From Stenotrophomonas sp. 610A2 (lineage in GTDB: Bacteria; Pseudomonadota; Gammaproteobacteria; Xanthomonadales; Xanthomonadaceae): DNA of 64,000 nt. Where the stretch lies: positions 1 through 64,000 of the forward strand of contig NZ_CP130832.1 in NCBI RefSeq assembly GCF_030549615.1, given 5' to 3'. Of this stretch, positions 11,703 to 20,619 are shown piece by piece (within the stretch, counting starts at the first letter, position 1; every line of letters begins with the position of its first letter). The translations under genes were made by a program, and so were the position numbers. The notes below the pieces were generated by a model that ran no database searches, had not been told where the DNA came from, and worked only from the letters and a program-made list of their open reading frames with translations.

Positions 11703-12446
11703 ATGCTGCAGGAAATTTTCATCGCCGCTGCTGCCGGGGGCAACGCAAACAACGCTCTCTCGCAGATGGGCTTCGAGCATCTGATCCACGAAATGACCAC
11801 CAAGCCGGGCGACTTCGCCGTTTCCTGGGTTGTTCTGTTGACCCTGGTGATCATGTCGGCCATGTCCTGGTACTGGACCGTCATCAACATCTTCCGTACC
11901 GCTCGCCTGAAGTCGGCGGCTGATCGCGTGCCGTCGCAGTTCTGGGATGCCCCGAACGCACAGGACGCCATCCGCGCCATGGAAGAGCAGCCGGCTTCGG
12001 AGCCGTTCTCCAAGATCGCTCTGGACGCAGCCCAGGCTGCTGCCCACCACCAGCAGGCTGGTGCTTCGGAAACCCTGAGCCGTTCGGAATTCGTTGACCG
12101 CGCCCTGCGTCAGGCCGTGACCCGCGAATCCAACAAGCTGCAGGGCGGCATGATCCTGCTGGCCACCGTCGGTGCAACCGCTCCGTTCGTGGGTCTGCTG
12201 GGTACCGTGTGGGGCATCTACGGCGCGCTGATCAAGATCGGTGCAACCGGTTCGGCCTCCATCGACGCTGTTGCCGGCCCGGTGGGTGAAGCACTGATCA
12301 TGACCGCTATCGGTCTGTTCGTTGCTATCCCGGCCGTGTTCGCCTTCAACTTCTTCAGCAAGATCAACAGCGCGACTGTCAGCAAGTTCGACACCTTCGC
12401 TCACGATCTGCACGACTTCTTCGCCACCGGTTCGCGCGTTCGCTAA
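11703..12446 (+). CDS. exbB: Biopolymer transport protein ExbB
   Basis: ExbB forms the inner-membrane proton channel that drives TonB. The 247-residue protein has the MotA/TolQ/ExbB layout: a first membrane helix near residue 40 (a valine- and leucine-rich stretch around VVLLTLVIMSAMSWYW), a cytoplasmic loop, then two helices in the C-terminal half with the conserved GLLGTVWGIY segment. It follows tonB by 86 bases and precedes exbD1 by 47. Confidence 0.95.
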   Translation: MLQEIFIAAAAGGNANNALSQMGFEHLIHEMTTKPGDFAVSWVVLLTLVIMSAMSWYWTVINIFRTARLKSAADRVPSQFWDAPNAQDAIRAMEEQPASEPFSKIALDAAQAAAHHQQAGASETLSRSEFVDRALRQAVTRESNKLQGGMILLATVGATAPFVGLLGTVWGIYGALIKIGATGSASIDAVAGPVGEALIMTAIGLFVAIPAVFAFNFFSKINSATVSKFDTFAHDLHDFFATGSRVR

Positions 12447-12493
12447 TCCGGTACGTCGAGTAAGTCTTCGCAACGATATAGACGGAGCCCGTT

Positions 12494-12919
12494 ATGGCTT
12501 TCAGTAGTGGTAACAGCAGCGGCCCAATGGCCGACATCAACGTCACTCCCCTCGTGGACGTGATGCTGGTGCTGCTGATCATCTTCATCATCACGGCTCC
12601 CCTGATGTCCCATAAGGTCAAGGTGGAGTTGCCGGAAGCCAACCTGATCCAGAATCCGGAAGATGCGCCAGATCGCAAGAATCCGATTACGGTGGCGGTC
12701 AAGGAAGACGGCAAGCTCTACTGGAACGACGAAGAGGTCTCGAAGGAGACCTTGGAGTCACGTTTCGCGACTGCTGCCCAGCAGACGCCGCAGCCGCCGC
12801 TGAATCTGCGTGGTGACAAGACCACCAAGATGAAGGTGATCAACGAGGTCACCAAGATCGCGCAGGGTCAGGGCATGCTGGACGTCGGTTTCGTTGCCAC
12901 CAAAGAAAAGGGGCAATAA
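12494..12919 (+). CDS. exbD1: Biopolymer transport protein ExbD (first copy)
   Basis: A 141-residue ExbD/TolR protein with a short cytoplasmic N-terminus, one membrane helix (the segment starting [13 protein letters not shown]) and a periplasmic domain. The conserved Asp in PLVDVM is the proton-carrying residue. The first 45 residues are almost identical to those of exbD2 downstream, while the periplasmic parts differ, which points to duplication and divergence. In Xanthomonas campestris exbD2 was reported to be dispensable for iron uptake but needed for some host interactions; transfer of that division to this organism is inference. Confidence 0.94.
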   Translation: MAFSSGNSSGPMADINVTPLVDVMLVLLIIFIITAPLMSHKVKVELPEANLIQNPEDAPDRKNPITVAVKEDGKLYWNDEEVSKETLESRFATAAQQTPQPPLNLRGDKTTKMKVINEVTKIAQGQGMLDVGFVATKEKGQ

Positions 12920-12922
12920 GAC

Positions 12923-13333
12923 ATGGCATTCAGTAGTGGTGGAAACAGGGGCCCAATGGCCGACATCAACGTCACGCCCCTCGTGGACGTGATGCTGGTT
13001 CTGCTGATCATCTTCATCGTTACCGCGCCGATCATGACGTATCCGATCGCCGTGGATCTGCCGCAGCGTGTGATCAACCCGCCGCCGCAGCTGCGTGAGC
13101 CGCCGCCGCCGATCGACCTTCGCGTCGATTCCAGCAACCAGGTTTTCTGGAACAACAGTCCGGTGAACGTGGGCGACCTGCAGCAGAAGATGGAAGAAGA
13201 AGTACAGAAGGATCCGACCAACCAGCCGGAACTTCGCATCGAAGCAAGCCCGGATTCCGAGTACGACGTCATGGCCAAGATCCTGGCCCAGGCGAAGAAC
13301 GCTCAGATGAAGAAGATTGGCTTCGTGCAGTAA
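12923..13333 (+). CDS. exbD2: Biopolymer transport protein ExbD (second copy)
   Basis: This is the second ExbD of the operon, 136 residues, three bases after the exbD1 stop. It shares the N-terminal pattern [17 protein letters not shown] and the PLVDVM proton residue with exbD1, but has a proline-rich periplasmic start ([14 protein letters not shown]). A strong terminator follows, closing the tonB operon. Confidence 0.94.
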   Translation: MAFSSGGNRGPMADINVTPLVDVMLVLLIIFIVTAPIMTYPIAVDLPQRVINPPPQLREPPPPIDLRVDSSNQVFWNNSPVNVGDLQQKMEEEVQKDPTNQPELRIEASPDSEYDVMAKILAQAKNAQMKKIGFVQ

Positions 13334-13367
13334 GCAATACTGCAATACCAAGTCATGACGCGACTGG

Positions 13368-13399
13368 AAAACGCCCTCCTTGTGGGGGCGTTTTTTTTT
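13368..13399 (+). terminator. Terminator of the tonB-exb operon
   Basis: A stem with CGCCCTCC pairing to GGGGGCG is followed by nine T residues, 35 bases after exbD2. Confidence 0.9.
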
Positions 13400-14576
13400 G
13401 CGTTTCGTCCAGACCTCTATGTATCGCGGTGATGGTTTATCCACAGGGCTCTGCGGGCAATTTCAGCATGGCGCAGCGCAGCTAGCAGCCGGATAGCCGC
13501 AGCTGTTTACGAAAAACTGGAACCCTGCTGAGTCCCTGCCCCGGCGCACTTCGCCTCCCTGGGCTACGGCATTTGAAGAAACCCGCAGATCGAAGCCACA
13601 AACAGCTGGCTCAAGTCGTCCCGCATACGCGCGGAGAAGGCTTGCTGTTGTTGCTCCCCTATCCTTCCTTCGCCTGGCCTTGGCGCGCATCACTTGCGCG
13701 TAGTGTCTTGGCAATGACTTACCCACAGCTTTCTGTGGATAAGGCCTGGCTGTACTCAAGATGGTGGGGTAAGCCCGAAGCCCGGCTGTGGATTACTGTC
13801 GTGTGATCCACGTGGAAACCCAGAAGCAATGAGTCGGGAGCGATTTAAGGCGTTCACTCTGGGCTGTGGATATCTCGGAAGAGAAAGATGCCAACGTCGC
13901 TTGGGCAAGCCTGCCCCGCCCTTCACATGCATCGTGTGGATAACTCCCGCGGCCAGCGGTCGGCGATGCCCGCACTAGACCAGGCCGCGGAAACAGCACG
14001 CTGGTTCCCATCGACACGACAGGTCCAGCCAACCACTGCTTTCTTCGCGGTTGCATGGCGGAGCCAAAGCGCAGAAATACGATATTTTCTCGAAAATGGC
14101 TGCAAAAGACGGACTATAGGCAATTATAGGGACGCGTTATGGACGTTGAAGACCCGTCAGTCTGGCCGGGGAGCTTGGTCCTTGCTGTGACCAATCTGAT
14201 TGGCCTGCAAGTACCTGCTCTCAGCTCCTGCTGGGAAGGACCTGCAAATCGCAGCCTGCGAGCGGCACTTCGAGGGAGCTGCCGCCTGTGGATAAAGCAT
14301 GAAAAGCATGCGGTTGGAGCCCCCAGGAAACCACACGCTGAGCGCATCCAACGCACGCTCTCCAGCCTATCCACAACGCTGAGTCGTTCAGCAAAACCCC
14401 TACGAAATGCTGTGCAAACGTATGTGGATAAGTGTGTGGATGCTATTTCGACGGCAACGCCTGCGATGGCGCCCTGAGGCGATGGGATGCGCCCACGCCG
14501 CGGCAGGGATGCGCTTCCCGGCCAAGATCCAGCGCGGCGTTGACCGTGGCTGCAAACAAAGCGAACCGAGGCAGGC
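13400..14576. other. Non-coding stretch with many DnaA-box-like sites
   Basis: No gene could be supported in these 1.2 kb. DnaA-box-like 9-mers occur at 13437 (TTATCCACA), 13719 (TTACCCACA), 13734 (TGTGGATAA), 13787 (TGTGGATTA), 13865 (TGTGGATAT), 13935 (TGTGGATAA), 14287 (TGTGGATAA), 14367 (CTATCCACA), 14423 (TGTGGATAA) and 14435 (TGTGGATGC). A parS-like core TCCACGTGGA lies at 13807-13816, and CATTTGAAGAAACC (13570-13583) matches the palindrome array found before recF at 12 of 14 positions. It looks like a second origin-like or DnaA-binding region. Confidence 0.6.
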
Positions 14577-15344
14577 TTAGCTGCTGAGGCCCTCGGCTTC
14601 AGCTATCGCCGCAAGATAACCGCCCACGCTGGCTTCCAGGCCGGTGTACAGGGCTTCGCTGATCAAGGCATGGCCGATCGAGACTTCCAGCACGTTGGGT
14701 ACGTGGGCAAGGAACGCGGCCAGGTTCGCCTGCGACAGGTCATGGCCAGCATTGACGCCGAGTCCGGCCGCCTGCGCGCGGCGCGCGGCATCGGCAAACA
14801 GCGCCAGCGATTCCCAGGGATCGGCAAGGGCATGCGCTTCGGCGTATGGACCTGTGTACAACTCGACGCGATCTGCGCCTAGCACTGCCGCCTGGGCAAT
14901 ATCCGGATTGCCGGCATCGACGAACAGGCTGACCCGGCAGCCATAGGATTTCAATGTGGCAATCAGTGGGCGCAGCCGCTCGCCATCGCGAGCGAAATCG
15001 AAGCCATGGTCGGAGGTGAGCTGGCCGTCACTGTCGGGCACCAGCGTCGCCTGCGCCGGGCGGGTCTGTTCGCACAGTTCGAGCAGGCCGGGGTAACCCT
15101 CACGTGCTGGTGCAAACGGATTGCCTTCGATGTTGAATTCGACGCCGTGCTGCTGGGTGAGCGCAGACAGCAGCAGAACGTCCGCAGCACGGATGTGGCG
15201 CTGGTCGGGGCGTGGGTGCACGGTGATGCCATGCGCGCCTGCGCGCAGGCAGGTCATCGCCGCGCGCACCACATCCGGATCATTGCCGCCGCGCGAGTTG
15301 CGCAGCACCGCGATCTTGTTGACGTTGACGCTGAGTACGGTCAT
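14577..15344 (-). CDS. pdxJ: Pyridoxine 5'-phosphate synthase PdxJ
   Basis: PdxJ joins 1-deoxyxylulose 5-phosphate and 3-amino-2-oxopropyl phosphate to make pyridoxine 5'-phosphate in the cytoplasm. The 255-residue product has the family features: an N-terminal [16 protein letters not shown], then [12 protein letters not shown] with catalytic His/Arg residues, a central EGNPF segment and the C-terminal GHALISEAL. It shares four bases with the small membrane-protein gene upstream, so the two are probably translated together. Confidence 0.96.
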   Translation of the reverse strand: MTVLSVNVNKIAVLRNSRGGNDPDVVRAAMTCLRAGAHGITVHPRPDQRHIRAADVLLLSALTQQHGVEFNIEGNPFAPAREGYPGLLELCEQTRPAQATLVPDSDGQLTSDHGFDFARDGERLRPLIATLKSYGCRVSLFVDAGNPDIAQAAVLGADRVELYTGPYAEAHALADPWESLALFADAARRAQAAGLGVNAGHDLSQANLAAFLAHVPNVLEVSIGHALISEALYTGLEASVGGYLAAIAEAEGLSS

Positions 15345-15670
15345 GGCTGTGGCAACTCGCGGTCGCCAGCAGCAGCTGGCGGGTTCACAGGTGGGGGAGT
15401 GGCAGTGGGCGGCGCGGCGGTTGTGGCGGTCGCGGCAACGCCTGGATCGTTCTTGGCCTGGAATTGCGCACGCAGGGCCTGCAGCTCAGCGGCATGCAGC
15501 GGACGCGGCACCGAACTCACACCGCCGAAGCGGGCCACGTACAAGCCTTTTGCCCACAGCAGCAGGAACACCAGTGCCGCCAGCAGTGCCAACACCAGCA
15601 ACCAGGCCTGCGTCGTGGAGAAGGCAAACAGGAACGCGCCCAGCGCGAGCAATAGAAACAGCCAATACAT
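15341..15670 (-). CDS. Small membrane protein of unknown function
   Basis: A 109-residue protein with two closely spaced hydrophobic helices at the N-terminus ([17 protein letters not shown], then [17 protein letters not shown]) and a Pro/Ala-rich, probably disordered tail. The start ATG at 15670 has a good ribosome site (AGGGAGAT), whereas the frame further upstream has none. Its stop overlaps the pdxJ start by four bases. I do not recognise a function; it resembles small conserved hypothetical proteins of xanthomonads. Confidence 0.7.
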   Translation of the reverse strand: MYWLFLLLALGAFLFAFSTTQAWLLVLALLAALVFLLLWAKGLYVARFGGVSSVPRPLHAAELQALRAQFQAKNDPGVAATATTAAPPTATPPPVNPPAAAGDRELPQP

Positions 15671-15852
15671 GACGATCTCCCTATCAGAGGCCTGCAGTGT
15701 AACGGCGCTGGCAGCGCCGATTCCATGCATGAACAAGGGTTTGGGCGCAGTACCGGACAGCCGGTAGGTTCAGTGAAACAAGCGGGGTATTTCTCACGGC
15801 GATATTGGCCGGGCAGCTACAAGCTGGCAGGGGATCGACTGATGTTCTTGCC

Positions 15853-17313
15853 TTACAACAAGGGCGAAGCCAGGCGCGCGAAGGCCTCCGGCAGGCGCTT
15901 GCGCCACAGTGAACGGTCGCGGATCGGCTGCACTTCCTCGGCGCTGTCGAATTCAGCCTGCAGGATGGCTTCCAGTTCGCCGGTGAGCTTGTGGTCGGTG
16001 TACATCATCGACAGCTCGAAATTGAGCCGGAAACTGCGGTGGTCGAAGTTGGCCGTGCCGACGATGCAGGTGTCGTCATCAGCGATGAACGCCTTGCTGT
16101 GCAGCATGCGTGGGCCGTACTCGAAGATGCGCACACCCGCTTCCAGCAGCTCATCGAAGTAGGAGCGCGCAGCCAGGGTGACGAATTTCGAATCGCTTTG
16201 CTTGGGCACCATCAGGCGCACGTCTAGGCCACCGAGCGCCGCCGAAGTCAGCGCCATGCGTGCAGCCTCGCCGGGCACGAAGTATGGCGTCACCAGCCAG
16301 ACTCGCTGCCTGGCTTCCTGGATGGCTGCCACGTGCAGGCGGTGGATTGGCTCCCATGCCGAATCCGGACCGGACACCAGTACCTGTGCATCGATGCTGC
16401 CCTGCGCGCGGGTGGGCACATCGGCCGGGAACAGGTCTTCGCGCTCGAAGAGTTCCGGACCGTGTTCGGTGGCGTAGATCCAGTCTTCCAGGAACACCAG
16501 CTGCAGGCTGTGGACAACTTGTCCGCGGATGCGCATGTGCAGGTCGCGGTAGGCGTTCGGGTTGCGGCTGTCGTCTTCCTCGTCGGTGACGTTGATGCCA
16601 CCAGTGAAGGCAACTTCGCCATCCACAACCACCAGCTTGCGGTGGGTGCGCATGTTCAACCACGGCCGCTTCAAGGGCTTCAGCAGCTGGCGTGGATGGA
16701 ACCAGGCCACCTCGGCGCCGGCCTCCAATAGCGGCCGCAGGAACTTCCTGCCGACTTTCGAGGAGCCCACCGCATCCAGCAACAGGCGCACCTTGATGCC
16801 GGCGCGGGCGCGTTCCACCAGCGCGTCGCGCATGGCGGTGCCTGCATGGTCGGGTTCGAAGATGTAGTACTCCAGGTTGACGTGCCGGCGTGCCTTGCCG
16901 ATCGCGTCGATGATGGCGGCATAAGTGGCCGCGCCATCCAGCAGCCAATCGACATCGGTGGCGGTGCTCGGCGACAGGCCGGTGGTGGCCTGCCCTACCC
17001 GCGCCAACTCGGTGCAGTTGGCGTCGGGCGGACATACTGCGTCATAGGTGCTCATGCCCTCGCGCGAACGGCCGCGGCGCAGGCGCTGGCGCACGATCTT
17101 CTGCGGCCCGAACAGGTAGAAAACGAACAGGCCGATGTACGGCAGCGCCGCCAGCGACAGGATCCAGCTCAGCGTCGCCACCGGCTCGCGCTTCTGCAGC
17201 ACGATGTAGCAGGCCAGCACCAACAGGTAGGTGACATAGGCGGCGGCCAGGATCTGGGCGACGTGGGGGATGCTGGACAGACTTGTCCACAGCTCATGGA
17301 GGGTTTCGCGCAT
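15853..17313 (-). CDS. cls: Cardiolipin synthase (phospholipase D family)
   Basis: The enzyme joins phosphatidyl groups to make cardiolipin in the inner membrane. The 486-residue protein has two N-terminal membrane helices (about residues 18-38 and 46-68), then two phospholipase D motifs: HRKLVVVDGEVAFTGG in the first half and HSKAFIADDDTCIVGTANFD in the second. Length and layout match ClsA-type enzymes. It is transcribed alone, towards the small membrane-protein gene and pdxJ; the upstream gap is filled with REP-like repeats. Confidence 0.95.
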   Translation of the reverse strand: MRETLHELWTSLSSIPHVAQILAAAYVTYLLVLACYIVLQKREPVATLSWILSLAALPYIGLFVFYLFGPQKIVRQRLRRGRSREGMSTYDAVCPPDANCTELARVGQATTGLSPSTATDVDWLLDGAATYAAIIDAIGKARRHVNLEYYIFEPDHAGTAMRDALVERARAGIKVRLLLDAVGSSKVGRKFLRPLLEAGAEVAWFHPRQLLKPLKRPWLNMRTHRKLVVVDGEVAFTGGINVTDEEDDSRNPNAYRDLHMRIRGQVVHSLQLVFLEDWIYATEHGPELFEREDLFPADVPTRAQGSIDAQVLVSGPDSAWEPIHRLHVAAIQEARQRVWLVTPYFVPGEAARMALTSAALGGLDVRLMVPKQSDSKFVTLAARSYFDELLEAGVRIFEYGPRMLHSKAFIADDDTCIVGTANFDHRSFRLNFELSMMYTDHKLTGELEAILQAEFDSAEEVQPIRDRSLWRKRLPEAFARLASPLL

Positions 17314-17361
17314 CCGCCGATTCTAGCCATGGCCGATGACGGCAGGGGCCGGTCTGTTTTT

Positions 17362-17656
17362 GTAGGAGCGGCGTCAGCCGCGAAGCCACGGCTGGATCCG
17401 GCGCCGAAAGCGCTCGCCGGCCATGGAATCGGGTATGCGCTTTGCGCAGCGGGATTGCCAGCTTCGCGGCTGACGCCGCTCCCACAAATGCCGCCGCCGC
17501 GCTTGCCGGCGACCGCGACCGTGCTGCTGGTTGTAGGAGCGGCGTAAGCCGCGAAGCCACAGCTGGCTCCGGCCCCGAAAGCGCTGGGCAACCATGTAAT
17601 CGGGTATGCGCTTTGCGCGGAGGGATTGCCAGCTTCGCGGCTAACGCCGCTCCTAC
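17362..17656. repeat. Tandemly duplicated REP-like inverted-repeat unit
   Basis: Two units of about 124 bases (17362-17485 and 17533-17656) each begin with GTAGGAGCGGCGTMAGCCGC and end with the reverse complement. The inner spacers are also clearly related (both contain ATCGGGTATGCGCTTTGCGC), so the whole unit was duplicated, not just the palindromes. The 400-base gap between cls and the MarR gene holds little else. Confidence 0.8.
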
Positions 17657-17671
17657 AAAAGCCGGTGGCGT

Positions 17672-17710
17672 TTGTGCATTGCATCAATTGGTACATAAAT
17701 GTAATATACC
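17672..17710 (+). promoter_or_regulatory. Promoter and probable MarR operator
   Basis: A -35-like TTGTGC at 17672 is followed after 17 bases by an AT-rich -10 (ATAAAT). Overlapping it is an inverted repeat GGTACAT-N7-ATATACC (17690-17710, one mismatch) that ends three bases before the MarR start codon. The position fits autorepression by MarR. Confidence 0.5.
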
Positions 17711-17713
17711 GGT

Positions 17714-18229
17714 ATGGATAAACCCATTCCCGCCCCCGGTGGCTACGCCAGCATCGACCAGAAGCTGGCGATCAGCAGTGCCCGCCATCCCGGCTTCCCG
17801 CGCGACCAGGCCATGTTGGCGCGGCTTATCAAGCTGGTGCACAAGCTGTTCTGCGATCACGGCAACCAGCTGATGCGTGAGTACGGAATCTCCCACCCGG
17901 AGTACAACGTACTGATGATGCTGGACGGCTCCGAGCAGGGCCTGAGCCCGTCGGAGATCAGCGAGGCCGCCAGCGAGAAGTCGTCCAACGTCACCCGCCT
18001 GATCGACCAGTTGCTGGCCAAGGACCTGGTCAGCCGCGAGCCCAGTGCCGAAGACCGGCGCAAGCTGGTGGTGCGCCTGAGCCCGGTCGGCGAGCAGCTG
18101 ATCGAGCAGGTCATGCCGGCGGTGATCAATCAGCTGCAGCACTTCTTCAGCGGTGTCGAACCGGCCGAACTGCGCCACACCGAAGCCGTGCTGACCCGCA
18201 TCCTGATGGGCCTGGAACAACAACCATGA
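17714..18229 (+). CDS. MarR family transcriptional regulator
   Basis: A 171-residue winged-helix regulator. Residues about 70-140 carry the MarR pattern: ISHPEYNVLMML, a recognition helix in SEKSSNVTRLIDQLLAKDLV, and the wing DRRKLVVRLSPVGE. MarR repressors usually sense phenolic or lipophilic compounds and control the next-door efflux genes. The stop codon overlaps the ATG of the FUSC transporter (ATGA), so it heads a four-gene efflux operon, similar in content to the E. coli aae (aromatic acid efflux) genes though those use a LysR regulator. Confidence 0.92.
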   Translation: MDKPIPAPGGYASIDQKLAISSARHPGFPRDQAMLARLIKLVHKLFCDHGNQLMREYGISHPEYNVLMMLDGSEQGLSPSEISEAASEKSSNVTRLIDQLLAKDLVSREPSAEDRRKLVVRLSPVGEQLIEQVMPAVINQLQHFFSGVEPAELRHTEAVLTRILMGLEQQP

Positions 18230-20406
18230 GCACCCGACCGGCTGAGTACGCGCCGGGCGTGCGGCAGTCCCCTGCAACGAAGTCCTCCGCCAGCTGGCGG
18301 CACACCTTCGCCCAGGCCATGGGCGGCGAACGTGCGGTGTGGGCTTACATCGGCAAGGTGCTGGTGGCCTTGTACCTGACCGGCTGGATCGCGATGCGGC
18401 TGGGCATGAGCTCGCCCGGCACCGCAATGATCACCGTGCTGGTGGTGATGAACCGCAATACCGGCATGGTGCTGGCCAAGGCCTTCTATCGCGGCGTCGG
18501 CACCGTGGTCGGCTGTGCGATGGCGGTGCTGCTGGTGTCGCTGTTCCCGCAAAGCCCGGTCGCCCTGGTGACGGTAATGGCGTTGTGGGCCGGTTTCTGT
18601 GCCGGCGGCTCGGTGTGGAGCCGCGGCATGGCTTCGTACGGTTTCGTGCTGTCCGGCTACACAGTGGCAATGATCGTGTTCCCGGTGCTCAACCATCCGC
18701 AGAACATCCTCAACAGCGCGCTGGAGCGCACTGGCGAGGTGCTGCTGGGCATGGCGGTAACCAGCGTGGTGTTCGACGTGTTGTGGCCCAACCGTCTGCG
18801 CGCTGGCCTGCGCGCCGCCGATGACGGCAACCTCAATGACTTCCTTGGTTTTGTTGCCGATGCGATCGGCGGCCGCCTGCACGGCTTTGACGTGATCGAG
18901 CGCACCCAGAGCCGGGTGGTACAAGGCGCGACCAATTTCGAAGACCTGCGCGCCATGGCCTGGTTCGATGACCCGATCCTGCGCAGCAACAACGGCCAGC
19001 TGAAGCTGATCAACCAGCACTTCATGGCGGCGACCTCGCGTTTCCAGGCGCTGCACCACCATATCGATCGCCTGCGCCGCAGCAAGGAGGAGGCCTTGGT
19101 CGCAGCGGTGCGGGCAAGCCTGAAGCCTTTGTCGCAGCTGTTGGATGACAGCGCATTGCGCGATGACATTCCCGCCCTGGCAAAGGCCTTGCAGCATTGG
19201 TGCGGACAACTCGACGGCGTGTTCGCCCGTGAACGTCGCGCATTGCCGGTCGACCTGCAGCTCGGCTTCGACGCCAGCACGCTGCTGGTGCGCCGTTTCG
19301 CCGAAGAGCTGCAGGCCTATCTTGCTGCCAAGGCGCGGATGGAAACCGGCACTGGCCGCCTGCGTGCCCGCGCGCCGCGGCTGGGCAAGGTGGGCTTCAC
19401 CCGCGCCAACGACTGGTACGCGATCGTGCTGGCCGGCGTGCGTTGCTTCGTGGTGATGCTGGCCTTGTCGCTGCTGTGGTTGAGCAGCAGCTGGAACCAG
19501 GGCGGCTTGGCGGTGTTCGGCATGGCAGCGCTGGTGGCGATGTCCTCGGCGGCGCCGGATCCGTCCTGGGTCGTGCGCCGCGCCACCATCGGCCATGTGA
19601 TCGCCCCGTTCTTCGCGATACCCGGTTTCATCGCCATGGCGCTGGGATCGAACTTCCCGATGCTGGTGCTGCTGACCCTGCCGTCGATGATCGCTTCGCT
19701 GTACATCTCGACCCGGCCGCGTTTCGCGGTGACCGGCATGGCCTTGAATGTTGGCATCCTGGTGTCGTGGAACTTGGGCCCGCATTTCCATCCCAGTGCG
19801 CAGGCCTATCTGGACAATTCGCTGACGCTGGCAGTCGGCGCCTGCATCGCCACCGCTGTATTCATGCTGGTGCCAGGCCTGCCAGGCAGCAAGCAACGCC
19901 AACGTCGCCTGCTGGAGCGTTTGCGTGCGCAGGTGCAGCTGGCAGTGAGCGCACCCTTGCCCGGCCTGCTGCCGAAGTTTGAAAGCGTCAGCCGTGAATT
20001 GTTCCAGCAGGTTGCCAGCCGCACTACGCCGGGCAGCCGACCGTCGCGGCAGCTGTTCGAGTGGGCACTGCTGGTGCATGAAGCCGGTCATTGTGCGATC
20101 GACCTGCGCCATGACCTCACCGACCAGCAACTGCCTGCGGAGTTGCATGCACGCATCGAGCAGGCGCTGGCGCTGCTGGGCCAGCTTTACCGCCGGCCGC
20201 GTGCGCGCACCCTGCGTGATGCCAAGGCCAGCGTAGAGGCCGCACTGAGTGAACTGAGGGGTCCGCAACCGCAGGCATTGCGCGCGGTACGTGATCACCT
20301 TTACCTGCTGCAGATGAGCCTGGACGACAGCGCCTCGGTGCTGGCCGCCTATGTGCAGCGCTCGCGCCGTCAGCAACGCCTGAAGGAGGCCCGCCATGCC
20401 GTTTGA
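18226..20406 (+). CDS. FUSC family inner-membrane efflux protein (AaeB-like)
   Basis: The 726-residue protein has the duplicated layout of the aromatic acid exporter/FUSC family: a block of membrane helices in the first 190 residues, a long soluble region, a second helix block around residues 400-550 and a soluble tail. In E. coli AaeB exports p-hydroxybenzoate and related acids together with the periplasmic adaptor AaeA. Here the gene is translationally coupled to MarR and followed by DUF1656 and HlyD genes, the usual set for such tripartite pumps. The substrate is unknown. Confidence 0.9.
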   Translation: MSTRPAEYAPGVRQSPATKSSASWRHTFAQAMGGERAVWAYIGKVLVALYLTGWIAMRLGMSSPGTAMITVLVVMNRNTGMVLAKAFYRGVGTVVGCAMAVLLVSLFPQSPVALVTVMALWAGFCAGGSVWSRGMASYGFVLSGYTVAMIVFPVLNHPQNILNSALERTGEVLLGMAVTSVVFDVLWPNRLRAGLRAADDGNLNDFLGFVADAIGGRLHGFDVIERTQSRVVQGATNFEDLRAMAWFDDPILRSNNGQLKLINQHFMAATSRFQALHHHIDRLRRSKEEALVAAVRASLKPLSQLLDDSALRDDIPALAKALQHWCGQLDGVFARERRALPVDLQLGFDASTLLVRRFAEELQAYLAAKARMETGTGRLRARAPRLGKVGFTRANDWYAIVLAGVRCFVVMLALSLLWLSSSWNQGGLAVFGMAALVAMSSAAPDPSWVVRRATIGHVIAPFFAIPGFIAMALGSNFPMLVLLTLPSMIASLYISTRPRFAVTGMALNVGILVSWNLGPHFHPSAQAYLDNSLTLAVGACIATAVFMLVPGLPGSKQRQRRLLERLRAQVQLAVSAPLPGLLPKFESVSRELFQQVASRTTPGSRPSRQLFEWALLVHEAGHCAIDLRHDLTDQQLPAELHARIEQALALLGQLYRRPRARTLRDAKASVEAALSELRGPQPQALRAVRDHLYLLQMSLDDSASVLAAYVQRSRRQQRLKEARHAV

Positions 20407-20605
20407 AGTATCCATCGGCGATATCTATTTCCCCGGTTCGCTGGTGCTGGTGGTGCTGTTGCTGCCCGTGTTCGGCCTGCTCGATTACGGCCTTGGCCGG
20501 GTCGGCCTGTACCGCCGCGCGCTGCACCCCTCACTGGTGCGCGTTGCCCTGTTTGCCAGCGTTTACTGCATGGCCTTGTTGTTGTTCCTGCCGCACTTTT
20601 CCTGA
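20396..20605 (+). CDS. DUF1656 small membrane protein (AaeX-like)
   Basis: A 69-residue protein with two hydrophobic helices (LVLVVLLLPVFGLLDY and the C-terminal VALFASVYCMALLLFL). It starts inside the end of the FUSC gene behind a near-perfect AAGGAGG ribosome site, which decides the start. DUF1656/AaeX proteins almost always lie between FUSC and HlyD genes in efflux operons. Confidence 0.88.
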   Translation: MPFEVSIGDIYFPGSLVLVVLLLPVFGLLDYGLGRVGLYRRALHPSLVRVALFASVYCMALLLFLPHFS

Positions 20606-20619
20606 TTGAGGATGTACCG

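Noticed and set aside
13573..14477. Short open frames between exbD2 and pdxJ
   Set aside because: They run through DnaA boxes and lack start signals and codon bias typical of the neighbours.
18130..20415. A 761-residue open frame on the minus strand across the FUSC gene
   Set aside because: His/Gln/Arg-rich low-information sequence antisense to a clear membrane-protein gene; the length is explained by high GC content.
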